Shown here piece by piece: positions 11,692-21,882 of a DNA stretch of 64,000 nucleotides (position 1 is the first letter of the stretch; every line of letters starts with the position of its first letter). Location: assembly GCA_018806985.1 (NCBI GenBank), contig JADANN010000309.1:868001-932000 (forward strand), given 5' to 3'. The position numbers were made by a program, and so were the translations under genes. The notes below the pieces were generated by a model. It was not told where the DNA came from. It did not search any database and saw only the letters and a program-made list of their open reading frames with translations. The stretch comes from Angiostrongylus vasorum. Lineage: Eukaryota; Nematoda; Chromadorea; Rhabditida; Metastrongylidae.

Positions 11692-13720
11692 TTAATGAGA
11701 TACATCCATTGATTCAATTACGTCGAATTTAATTGTCTTCCTCTTAAGCACTTTCGTCGAGCCTGTTTTGAATTTGTACGACAGGTCAACTGGTTCGGGT
11801 TTCTTGCAGAACTCGGGCACTATTGGACCCTAAATCGAGAAGCACCTATGTTATCAAACGCTAAAATAAAGAAAGAAACTCCATTGCAGAGCCAGAAAAA
11901 AAACTCTAGAAATCTCCATTGAAATAAGTTTAGACACAGTTCACCGAAATGAACCATGTTTCTTTTACATACAATAAAGCTTGCCTAGAACTACTGTACA
12001 CAGTTTCGAATTTTACTATGAACAGCGATGTTTATTCAATAATCTCCGTTGGATTCCTAGGTATGTGGCACACACTTTGTTTACTTACTTATTTGGACAC
12101 TTGAATAGCTCGTTTTCACTGGTTGTGGGGGCCCCAGCATAATCTCCGTTTTTCTCGATGTTTTGCTGGTTTAGTCATTGTGGTTCTTTGGAGTCTCGAG
12201 ATCAGCCTAGCAAAAGTCTGCTTCAAGTCTTCACCATCCCAGGCAGTCGCCGCCCTTGAGGATCAGAGGGAAATTGGCCACCATGTGACTTTGATACCAG
12301 GACGGTGGTGGATTCCGGTATTGTTTTGCTGTTAGCTGGGCTTCCTGATGTTAACGCTGGAGTCCTTCTCAGCTTGGGAGACTCTGCTGGGAGGCTGCCT
12401 ACGCTGTATTCCGCAGCCCAACATCCAGGAACACCTCCTCACCACGATAAGGCAGTAAACCGTCAAGAGGGACCTTGTTTATTATAGGACTTAGAGAGCC
12501 AGTTCTCAAAGAATGAAACACTGTCAACTCTACATTTAAAATGTCTTCGTATGTTATTTTCAAAACATTCCTTTTATACTTGCTATGTAAAAACACTATC
12601 GTGTATATGTTATCACAGACATATGAACAGTGAGAAAAATACCACTATATAGAAAACGATAACGCTTTTCGGTTCTACGAATTAATCTACCTACTTTAAA
12701 GTCTGTCTTTCCAGGACGCATGATGACAAGATTCAAACTATTTCCAGAAGCGTTGTCTCCGTGCATGCCAGCTTGAAGTGCACGCTGCACAAGATTTATT
12801 GCTTCTTCCTCCTAAAATGCCGCATGTGAAAACTACCTTAATATCACATATTCAGTCACTTTTAGACACAATAAAAGGTGGGTTATTCTCCGTGCTAAGA
12901 TCTCCAAAATGAACAAGATGTTGTTATCAATGCAAAACTAATAACACCACCACAGACCGTCATATCGGGTTTGAAATCTCTTTCCAATACTGAAATCGCT
13001 GCATAGCTCCCAGAGCCTTGCGCAGCGAATGGCTTTGCCATGGTGGTTCCATTTGCTGAACATTCATATAGGTGAGGTCCAGTCGGGTCAACACCACCTG
13101 GAACATCTAGTCCTACATTATCGGACCATCAACCATGCGCCAAACATACAAAAAACCGGATTTGCAACAAAAATAAACCAAAACGTGACCAATTAGAAGA
13201 TACGCTCCAACGTATCCTTGGTAGTTGAAAAGGTGTTGTTTTGCGTGACGAAGGGCAGTTATGACTCTAGCTTTTCTTCCCGTATTCAGTTCCATTAAAC
13301 GCAGAGTGCCCGACAGCATCTTTGTGACCTAGTATTGGAAGATTTAAGAGCAAGAACCGAAGAGAGAGGCAAGTCACTAACTACATAAAAAATTGCTAAA
13401 GAATGAAAACGGAAGAATACTTGGTCAAGGTCGGCAGCTGTACCAGCTCCACATGCGTAAATGGAATCGGTTAGGCAGTGCACCTTCTGACAATGTTTAT
13501 CAGCAATAATATTTCCTGCTGTAGCCCGAGAATCAGCACCCATCACAAGCCCTCCCTTGTAAGTAGTCGCGACAATCGTCGTACCAGTAGATCGCACTTT
13601 TGGAGCTATGCCTCCCATTCTAGCTAAAGCCATATTTCGAATACAATTGGAGAAATCAAATGCACCGCCTCTGTCCAATTCCATAGGAAGCACTTGCTTC
13701 TGCACTTCAGAGCACGCCAT
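11692..13720 (-). CDS. pbs-2: 20S proteasome subunit beta-2 (PSMB7 type), 5 exons
   Basis: Exons on the minus strand: 13720-13421, 13328-13190, 13097-12958, 12811-12695, 11829-11692. All have GT/AG junctions in phase and give 277 aa, the usual length of the family. The subunit supplies trypsin-like peptidase activity in the 20S core. The propeptide ends RSTG and the mature chain begins TTIVATTYKGG, so Thr47 is the N-terminal nucleophile (Thr1). Asp63 (Asp17 of the mature form, in GADSRAT) and Lys79 (Lys33, in HCQKV) complete the active site. GTLRLMELNTG, FNYQGYVGAYL, GVDPTGPHLY and GSGSYAA are family blocks, and the C-terminal tail after LVIMRPGKTDF is the beta-2 extension that clasps beta-3. 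The start is the ATG one base after a TTCATCTAG acceptor; an upstream in-frame TTG is not used. Intron 4 carries a family D repeat. Confidence 0.95.
12085..12490 (-). repeat. Family D dispersed repeat, full-length copy
   Basis: This is the reverse complement of 23,345-23,745: on the minus strand it opens with GGTTTACTGCCTTATCGTGG, passes a hairpin (ATACCAGGA ... TCCTGGTAT in the better copies) and ends near GGGGCCCCCACAACCAGTG. It lies in intron 4 of pbs-2 and encodes nothing. Confidence 0.7.
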
Positions 13721-13730
13721 ACTAGATGAA
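13721..13730 (-). promoter_or_regulatory. Probable spliced-leader acceptor of pbs-2
   Basis: On the minus strand TTCATCTAG lies immediately before T-ATG, the arrangement expected for trans-splicing in nematodes. It could also be a cis-splice site from an upstream non-coding exon. Confidence 0.4.
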
Positions 13731-13735
13731 GACAA

Positions 13736-14260
13736 TTAGCGAGTGAGTGCTGATCGGCTACAGCAAGATGAGACACCAAATCGAAACCACAGAGGATTGA
13801 AGTGAACACCAAGACATGAGATTTGGTGGACATTCGGCATCAGCACACCTCACGTTTGTAACACGCAACATCCAACATTCACACAAAAAAACCACTTCCC
13901 TAGATGGGATTTATGCTGAACGAGAGGGAAAATGAACGAAAGAAAAAGGAAAAAGGTAAGGAAACCAGAAAGAAGAGAAGCAAACCGGACGAGTACTACC
14001 ATATCAGTCCCGCGCAGAGTGCCCTGCTGCATTGAAATTGTCATGTAGCGACTAGAGCGCGCAGGTACCCGCCGAGCGCGTTTTAATCGTTGAAGTAGAC
14101 TATACAACTGATTCACAATCGTCGTCATCACAGCAGTTCTTCGACGAACCATTTCGCAGTTGTCTTCCGTATACCTTTATTAAATCCTCGGCTAAACTAA
14201 TATTTCACGAAATCTACTTTTTAAATATAGTTCGAATATAGTATACTTTATATGACAGCG
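13736..14260. other. Region upstream of pbs-2, unassigned
   Basis: A 100-codon minus-strand frame (14,152-13,850) contains a GC-richer stretch (about 14,000-14,140) ending at a good GT donor, but I cannot connect it to any gene. Nothing else is recognised. Confidence 0.35.
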
Positions 14261-14261
14261 A

Positions 14262-14365
14262 AAACACCACATCGAGAGAACGAACGACTGTGGACCAACC
14301 TGGCTCTGAAGAAGGCCAAGGCATCGAAACGTTAGCCGAATAAATATTTTTGTCGACTTTGAGTT
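14262..14365 (+). repeat. Short repeat ending in a hammerhead-like core (family F)
   Basis: It shares the order CATCGAGAG, ACGAACGACTG, GGACCAACC, CTGAAGAAGGC, CGAAACGTTAGCCGAATAAA with 57,065-57,215 and 59,385-59,505. CTGAAGA followed by a short stem and GAAACG resembles the catalytic core of a hammerhead ribozyme. Confidence 0.5.
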
Positions 14366-14407
14366 TGCTTAATGATTGAGGAAGGTATTTTTTAAATGTA
14401 GTTTTTG

Positions 14408-14715
14408 CGGAACTGAGGGGTAGCGGAGTGGTTAGTGATGCAGTACATCAGGAAACAAGGTGCTACTTCGACACCGGATCTACATGGAAACGCGAGAGCT
14501 GGGCTATCTCCAGAACAGCATGGAGAATCATTTCGACCGGTATTCCACGAAATTGGTAAAGAAGACGAAATCTTCAAGCAACAGCTGAAACAACGCGTGA
14601 AATGTCCGAGGACCTTTGTGGAAGTTCGAAGACCGTTGTGGCCGATGAGTCCGAAGAAAAAGAATAGAATGCAAGAAGTGCTGTGATCCGCACAGTAGAT
14701 GTGACGACGGATCAT
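14408..14715 (+). repeat. tRNA-headed SINE (family C)
   Basis: The head GGGTAGCGGAGTGGTTAGTG is tRNA-like. The body includes AAGGTGCTACTTCGACACC, and the tail CGCACAGTAGATGTG is shared with 50,745-50,970. Minus-orientation copies lie at 33,000-33,185 and 50,222-50,520. Confidence 0.6.
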
Positions 14716-14844
14716 GTAATACTAACAATTTAAGGGACTGATAACAAACCACCGTTCTGTGGGTTTAGAAGAACTTTCCAGCAAAATTGACACAAACTGG
14801 GTTGACAAGTGGCCCATAGGACTATACACTGCTCAAAATCACAA

Positions 14845-14955
14845 TTACGACAGCTTCAAGACACTTTTTTTACGTGGTCTGACGTCACAAATCGTGCCGA
14901 TCCCAGAAATCCTTCCACCCGATTCATTTTCTCGCATCCATCGTCTATGAAGCTC
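14845..14955 (+). repeat. Fragment shared with the neighbouring family C copy
   Basis: GTGCCGATCC, CTCGCATCCATCGTCTA and TTCTTCGGATTT recur in the same order at 15,165-15,240, so this is a second copy of the 3' part of the element at 15,015-15,255. Confidence 0.5.
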
Positions 14956-15014
14956 TTCGGATTTCTTCTTGCGTGCTTGAGCATGTTTGTTCTTCCGTAT
15001 GGATGTCTGTAGGG

Positions 15015-15255
15015 CTGGGGTGAGGATTAGCGGAGTGGTTAGTGATGTACTACATCACGGAGCAAGGTGCTAGTTCGACAACGAATCCACGCGGGAACGC
15101 TATAGCTTGGTTGTCCCCAAAATTGCATGGAGAATCGTTTTACACGATTTGACGTTACATATAGTGCCGATCCTAGAAATACTTTCACTCGATCCATTTC
15201 CTCGCATCCATCGTCTACGAGGTTCTTCGGATTTTCTCGTATCTGCTGGAGGATT
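15015..15255 (+). repeat. tRNA-headed SINE (family C), variant tail
   Basis: The head GGATTAGCGGAGTGGTTAGTG is followed by AAGGTGCTAGTTCGACAACG, as in the 14,408 copy, but the tail differs and matches 14,845-14,955. Confidence 0.6.
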
Positions 15256-15257
15256 AG

Positions 15258-15545
15258 AAGGGCGCGTGTGGTGCAGTGGTTGGATGCGCCCTGCGACACA
15301 CACGTGAAATGAATCCCCGCGCCCATGGCCCACCAAGTCTTCCATCCCTCCGGGGTCGGCGAATTGGCACCAGACTTGTCAGAGAGGATAGCAGCACTGG
15401 CGTGATACCTCGGTAGACCACCGCGTGTCACTGTGAAAGTCAGGTATGCATTCAATCACCTCCAAACGATATTTGATGAAGTCCAATGCATGGTGCATCC
15501 CAAAGGAGTTGATCAACGCCGAAAGCTTTGTCCTTTTATCCTTTA
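15258..15545 (+). repeat. tRNA-derived SINE (family S1)
   Basis: The head GCGTGTGGTGCAGTGGTTGG, B-box remnant GAATCCCCGCGCCC, core GGCACCAGACTTGTC and tail GTTGATCAACGCCGAAAGC are present. Confidence 0.75.
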
Positions 15546-15549
15546 GCTG

Positions 15550-16460
15550 AGGTATTTTTGTTCTTCTGCATGAATGTCGGAATGGGATCACTGTCAATGC
15601 GTTTTAATGGTTGAGTCTCGTCAGTGATTGTGGGTGAGTGATCCTAGGACTGTTGACAGAGAGAGCATTTCTTATGTCGTACAACAAACCGAACTTCTCG
15701 TTAGCTAATGTAGCCACCGAAGGTTTCATAAATCGAATAACATTACCTCAAGTACTTTGGTAATTACTTGTAGATCTTCATCAACTAGGCTTATGCCGAG
15801 AATGTCTCCAGGAAATCCGTAAGTTTCTGAAGCCTAGCATTCTATATTGATGGAATACGGCGAACTTGTATGTTGCATACAAAAGTGGATAGATTGAGAC
15901 AGTTCTCATATGAATCTATGATGTTTGCCGTTTGATGTCTATTTGAAACTGAAAATCAAAAAACTGGTCAACATATGGCCATTTTCAAATGGCTATGAAC
16001 CAGTAATAGCTCGAGTTTCTCACATTTCACAAAAACTTCGCTTTCATTTTCAAAGTATCCTGTCCATTTTGCTTTTCGTTTCCAATGGGGTAAGCATTGA
16101 TGTCCAGTGTTATAGAGAAGTTTAAAAAAACCGATTACGGTAACTTAATTGCCCCTGAACACTATACCACAACTCGCGATCGTCTTGGACTACAGTACAT
16201 CCCAACATGGTGAATAATGGTATATGTGGTGTTTCTATGGCTTTCATCCAAATTTCCGTATATGGGATTGACGGCACGAGATTTGCACACACGATCGAGT
16301 TGAAATCAGTTGAAGTTTTTTTAGGTTTGTAAAACGCAGAAGCACGATGAATATTCAGCGGTGAAAAATGACAGAATTAGCAATAAAGACTTTTTAGAAA
16401 ACCTTCAAAGTCTTCAAACCTTCAAGAACCTCTGCGTGCAAATCCGTAAAAAGCTAAAAT
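15550..16460. other. Intergenic, nothing recognised
   Basis: AT-rich sequence with no splice-bounded open frame and no repeat that I can match elsewhere in the window. Confidence 0.4.
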
Positions 16461-16461
16461 G

Positions 16462-16732
16462 TCTCGGCGTTGATCAATCAATGAGGTATGCGCAGTGCAT
16501 TCGAGCTCACTAAGCATCGTTTGGAGGTGATTGAATACATATCTGGCGTTTACAATAACATACCGATGTATCGAGCCAGTGCTGTTATCCTCCCGGACAA
16601 GTTTGATACCACTTTGCCGAACCCGGAGGGATGGAAGGCATGCTGGGCCATGGGCGCGGGAACCGATTCTACGTGTGGGTTGCAGGACCCCTCCTACCAC
16701 TGCGCCACACGCGCTCTCTGCAAACTATAGGA
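16462..16732 (-). repeat. tRNA-derived SINE (family S1)
   Basis: Reverse orientation: tail at 16,465, core TCAAACTTGTCCGGGAGGATA, and the head GCGTGTGGCGCAGTGG near 16,715. A B-box-like GAATCGGTTCCCGCGCC is recognisable. Confidence 0.72.
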
Positions 16733-17380
16733 GCAACAATAATTTCTCAATAGACTGAGCTGATACGAAGTTGGTATAACTTTTATTCGGTTTTTTTTTT
16801 TAGTTAAGATATAGGAATCTCTTTAATTTCCATCAACGCTTCAATAAGGAACTGAAGAAACTGATAGCTCACCATTACAAATGAGGTACCTATACACAGA
16901 ATCGGAAGACAACTCGAGTGCTCTGTGGCCGAATGCATAGAGTTTTATTCTCGGCACAAAGCGGGATATCAAAATTACAGAACATCCAAACAACACATGT
17001 AAAAATTCATTAAGTCTGATTCAGAACGCAACAGTAACTACCCATAAATATGAATGGATTTTACAAAAATTAATAGTTCTAAGCAGCACTATGAGTAAGA
17101 ACTAGTAAGGTTAAGTTGATGTTCTACGCATTTAAATAGATTACAACTTATCGAATGGAAAACTTCTACTTGCTATTCCAAGGAGTCAATCAAGCTAAAG
17201 TTTTTGTTGAAAAATATCCATTGCAGACAGCTGAGGAAAAGTCTTTAAGAGTGTTTCCGTTGGCGGTTGGATGAATCCGAAAGAGGTAATTTTCTCTTCA
17301 CATATGAGGCCAGTAGGAAAAACTTTAAAAAAAACTTAATATCGGTTATTCTACAAAGTCACAGTAAACATTATTACCTT

Positions 17381-17497
17381 CATTCCTCTCTTTCTCTTTG
17401 CGCCTTTGCTGCCATGTTTCACTACATTTTCACTACCCGAAGGTGAATCATATGCCGTAACTTCTGTGGCGTACGCACAACGCGTGGCTGGATGTAG
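17381..17497 (-). CDS. Possible first exon of an unknown small gene
   Basis: On the minus strand an ATG lies 9 bp after a possible acceptor (ACGTTCTAG) and opens a 41-codon basic segment (MLHPATRCAYATEV near the start, KGAKRKRGMK at the end) that stops at an AAG|GTAATA donor. A possible second exon (about 17,270 to 17,170, acceptor GTGAAGAG) stays in phase and would add about 30 residues ending FQQKL, but its acceptor is weak. I recognise no family. It may be chance. Confidence 0.3.
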
Positions 17498-17509
17498 CAT
17501 CCTTAAAAA

Positions 17510-18250
17510 CTAGAACGTACATCAAAACATCTTTGCAGTATAAAATGTTCTTGCTTGTAATATTTATATGATCTTTATATTTCTTTATTTATATGATCAT
17601 AGATGACCCTTCCACATGTCAAGCGGATCAGAACATTTCTGCCAACAGTTTCGTTGCCTTGCAAAAGCTATCTACGTAGGTGGTCGAGGTCGCATGTAGC
17701 TTCGTCTTCAATTTGCGGTTGTTATTTCTCTTTTCTAATACGTTGCATTCCTGTCAAACGTAAGCTGGTTAGCAACAGTTCTTGTCCAATCAATGTCGTT
17801 AAGACATACACGCATCCCAACCTCGTTTTGGATATCTTGGCTAATGCGGTAATCTCCGAATCTCCAATCCGTCTTTAACTCATGACGTAGCTCGGAATTT
17901 TACATTCAATCTCTCATACATGTGGTATAAGATACGCCTAACAGCGCCACATTGATACAGTCGTTTTTCACGAGTGTGTTCGACAACGCTATATGGAATT
18001 TTATCCTGCTCAGTTCTGTCTACTCTTCCTCAGCTCTGTAGCTAAATAAAGCTGAAGTATTCAGGGTTAATCGTTTTCGTTCCTGAATGGGAACGGGGGC
18101 CTAAGAAACAACTCTGGTTCCCTTAATATCTATTTTCTGCAGGGTCAATCGAGGAGAGATTCTACAAACAAACTGTAAGGTAACCTTTTGCGTAGGGTCG
18201 CATGTAGTTTATACGAACTTCAAGATAGACTCCGTAAAAAAAACTAGAGA
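17510..18250. other. Unassigned sequence before the PLE copy
   Basis: A 91-codon plus-strand frame (17,603-17,878) has no recognisable motif and no good splice sites. The far 5' part of the PLE may begin here, but I cannot see its boundary. Confidence 0.3.
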
Positions 18251-18259
18251 TGAAACGCA

Positions 18260-20480
18260 AAATAGGTGCGAACAATACCAAGTGGGGGCTCTACCAATAG
18301 CACCATTTCCTCAGCCGTTCTTAGATAATAAGAGCCCAGGAATGAAGTTGATGTTAAACTTCGGATGTTTACGAATGAAACTTTTAAAGTCCTTAATCAC
18401 TCATCGCGCGAAAAAGATGCAGCTCAAGCCTCACTCGAAGTGCAAAAATGTGGTATGCAAGAGGTACGAGAGCTGATAAGATTGAAAAAACATAAGATTA
18501 TCCGTTAGTGATAAGGGTGGACAGTTTGTCGTAATTCCCCTCATCAGGTAGATGTTGAGATAACGAAAAAGCATCTTGAAGATGCTTCACTTTATCGCCA
18601 ATCATCTGAAGAGTTTAAAAGTAAATACCGAAAATTGAACCACGAATGGGTCAAAATGGCAAGGGCTGCTGGTTTAAAACTACCAGTTATCTCTCAACTC
18701 AAAGTTGACTCACCAACATGTCCCGTCTTGTACTTGCTTATAAAAACCCATAAGTTAGTATCCAGCGATGATCTTCCGTCTACCGATGCATCATTATTTA
18801 AGGTTAGAGCTATCATTAGCTGCGTAGACGGGACCAACGAATAGGATAATATGGTTATTATCTCTAATATTTACCCAGTTGTTGAAACACATTTCCAGCC
18901 CATCTTACGAGTACCGAGATGTTTCAGGATCGTCTACGTACTGCGCAGCCCAACAGCGCGTACATGATGGAGTCCTTCGACGTGACCGCCCTTTATACAA
19001 ACGTGTCGAATGACTCCGCAATGCAAGCCATATTCGAACTCCTTACAAAACACGAAGGAGAAAAAACATGTATGGCTTCAAGATAGAGGCAGTTGATGGC
19101 ACTCTTGAAAAAATGCTTGAGCTGCTCAATTTTCAGATGGTCCGGAAGTTACTACGCTTAAATAAGAGGGTTGGCAATGGGACAACGACTGGCACCAAGC
19201 CTTGCCATTGCGTTTATGTCTAAGATGGAAGCACCAGTGACCGATCTCGGGCCGTTACTCTGCTGTAGATATATAGATGACTGTTTTGTCTTTTGCTCAA
19301 CACAAGAGGAAATGGACAAACGTTTCGAGTTGTTGAACGAGCAGCCAGAGTATATCAAGTTCATCAGAGAGAAACCGAAAGAAAACTGGCTTCCATTCCC
19401 GAACGTCCAAATTAACCTGTCAGAAAATGGCTACATTACGAAGTGGTACTGAAAGCCAGGTAGTAAAACATTTTGTTCACTACCTCTCCTCTCACCCCTC
19501 TCACACGAAAAGGGCGCTTGTAAGAAACATGTTTCGAACAGCAACCAACGTGTGCAAGGGGAAAGAGCAGAGAGAGGGAGTCCGGGAACTTGGCACTGCA
19601 AACTTCCATTTCTAATGGCTACGAAACTGTAGCTCGTGATAGGTGTAGGGGAAATCCTAGGCCTCTTAACGACAACTCTAGCGATAGAAATGTCCTGTTT
19701 ATCCTACCCTTCATCTCAAATGAAGTAAGTGCAACTACAAAATGCTGCTTAAGAAGGGCGGGTTTTGAGGATTCGGTAAACGTAGTTGAAATGCCACCGA
19801 GTACTCCTAGGCGCCAGCTAGTTCGTAACCGCCTATATGACCGTCTATGTGCAACGCAAAATAAGAGCTCGGGTACAGTCTATCTGATCTCCTGTAAGGC
19901 GTGCGGAGACGAATACATTGGCGAAACGGGTAGACCACTCTGTGTCCGCATAAAAGAACACCTAGTCGGTAAACGTAAAACAAATACCCCACTAGGCACG
20001 CATAGGGACCCAGAGACATACCGGGGAGGACTTGAAGTAAGCGTCACGATCCTCGCACAGGAATCGAGAACACAAGCGCGCAAAACTCTCGAGGCGTTCT
20101 GGATTAAATCTAGAAACCCGAAAATGAACCGCAGGGAAGAATGCCTCATTATCACGCGTGATATTAGGCAGTATATGGGCCTGTTTTTCCGACAGGATGG
20201 GCACATTACGCTTCCATGTGAATTCTGTGCAGTTGGTCTCCACGCGACATACCCAGCGGAAGACCTCATAGAAAGCGGTGAGTGTGCAAAGAAACTATTT
20301 TGTGTTCAATGTGATTGAAATCTTGGTTTAGCGTTTTCTCTGTTTGGTTATGGAGGTGTTTGGCCGAATAGATTGCTGTCAACTTGACCATTCCATGCTC
20401 TGAGAAAGGCGAAATCCGCCGAAACGTCAGATTGTTCGTGGATAAAGAATAGAAATAACACCTCGTGTTTGCTCAACAAG
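18260..20480 (+). mobile_element. Penelope-like retroelement, nearly complete but broken
   Basis: Pieces in three frames give, in order, DKGGQFVVIPL, CPVLYLLIKTHKL, KVRAIISCVDG, ESFDVTALYTNVS, MGQRLAPSLAIAFMSK, YIDDCFVF (reverse transcriptase motif C) and, from about 19,870, the GIY-YIG endonuclease: GTVYLISC, GDEYIGETGRPL, VRIKEHL, EAFWIKSRNPKMNRREE. This reverse transcriptase plus C-terminal GIY-YIG layout defines Penelope-like elements. Stops and frameshifts interrupt the frame at least at about 18,842, 19,080 and 19,450. The 3' tail holds the hammerhead-like core at 20,398-20,431 and ends near 20,480 (CTCAACAAGAATACG). Confidence 0.9.
20398..20431 (+). ncRNA. Hammerhead-ribozyme-like core in a PLE tail
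   Basis: CTGAGAA, a stem GGCG/CGCC with a small loop, then GAAACGTC. The canonical core is CTGANGA-stem-GAAA-NUH. Here the first box is altered (CTGAGAA) and one extra base precedes the stem. Hammerheads are known in the terminal repeats of Penelope-like elements. Confidence 0.4.
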
Positions 20481-20559
20481 AATACGAAGAACTACAAGCA
20501 CTGTCGAGATCGGGATATATCTCTTCCGATGTGGTCATGTGTAATGTTATGAAAATCAT

Positions 20560-21400
20560 TCTATCACCGAACTGATTACGGTGACTTGCGTAGCTGGTTT
20601 TCACCGAAGTTGTGTTGAATAACTTCCACGAACTAGTACATGAAAGACTTTTACATATTGAGTAAAGACGCCTGGCTATCCAGATCATCCACGACCGCTT
20701 CTGCTCATCTGAGACGAAAGCCTTCACAAGTCGAAAAAAGCTAGACAAAGACATAGTGATATCAGTATTGAAGAGGATGAAGAGGACTTGAATAAGGAGC
20801 TTAGTGACTACACACAACTCGTAAAACGGGCGACACCTAAGAATTTCGTGTAGGAATTGCTTGTTTAATAACGATATGGGCCCTAATAGTTCACCATTCA
20901 TTTGGAACCTTACAATCCGATAAAAAAGCGTGTGAAAACCAGGTCCAATGCAATCATAATGAGTAACCAAAGGTTATTTTCAAATTTCGGTCTAGCCTTC
21001 TCCATGTGTTCAGATTACATGTAGCATGCAGAACTTCTGAAAGAAGAATCGCCAACACCCTACCTCATACGGGTATGGATGTCTTGATGCACTGACTACT
21101 TTATCAAGGTTCTTGATGACAACCATGTTGGTCCTATATTTAGCCAAGTCTCGGCAGGTTTTGTGGATCTAGTTCATGGTCATTAGGATTTTGATCTTCA
21201 GCCAACATAGCTGCTTTCTTTTTCTTTAAGATTCTTTAGGATTAAAATTAAGAGGCATTTTGTCGCTTTGCGAGCGCTGATAGTTGGAGAATGCCTATAG
21301 ACTCCACTTTAACGAATCAGCTCGAGTGTTTCCGCGGGTAGATATCTCCCTGACTACTTCAGAACTATCCGGGTTTTTTTAGCACTAGCAAGGTCTTTGA
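20560..21400 (-). mobile_element. Degenerate RTE-like LINE fragment
   Basis: Minus-strand frames around 20,960-20,560 show PISLL, VTKLLIQV, and FFRLVKAFVSDEQKR, which align with the PICLL ... [10 protein letters not shown] ... FIDLKKAFDSVETEA region of the same LINE family. At 21,130-21,390 the pre-RT linker matches positions 30-200 (shared AACGAATCAGCTCGAGTGTTT type block). The copy is heavily mutated. Confidence 0.6.
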
Positions 21401-21882
21401 TCCTGTGTATTTGCAGACGATGTTGTCGACAACGCTATTTCCTCAAAACACGAATCAATATACAAAGTCAATCTCCCTTTCTGTGAAAACGGGAATACAG
21501 CGTCAAGTAGAAGGGCAAGGTCCCATGTCGGCTAGAGAAAACGCTCGATTTACTCAAATTTCAATTCATGGTGAAGTACAGACCAGTTTGCTGTATCTCG
21601 TTATAACCACAACTGATTCTAGGATAATATTAAAAAATTACGGAACATCCCGTTAAGGATTTAAACTACATTTTACAACTGCAGAGTATTCCTATATTGA
21701 GAGAATTTGACTGGGAAGCGAAAAAGAGCAAACCCGGCAGATACAAAACTGAATAAAAGTCAAAAAGTAAGAAAAAAAACAGCTAAATGAGGTCTTAGAA
21801 ACTCACACGTTTCTTCTTTGCAGCTTATTGACTCCAGATCGATCTGTATCTAAGTTTGCAGAGTGCTTAGCTTCCGAAGCAT

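Noticed and set aside
13850..14152. 100-codon minus-strand frame upstream of pbs-2
   Set aside because: It cannot be joined in phase to pbs-2, whose start is marked by an acceptor directly before its ATG, and it matches no known family.
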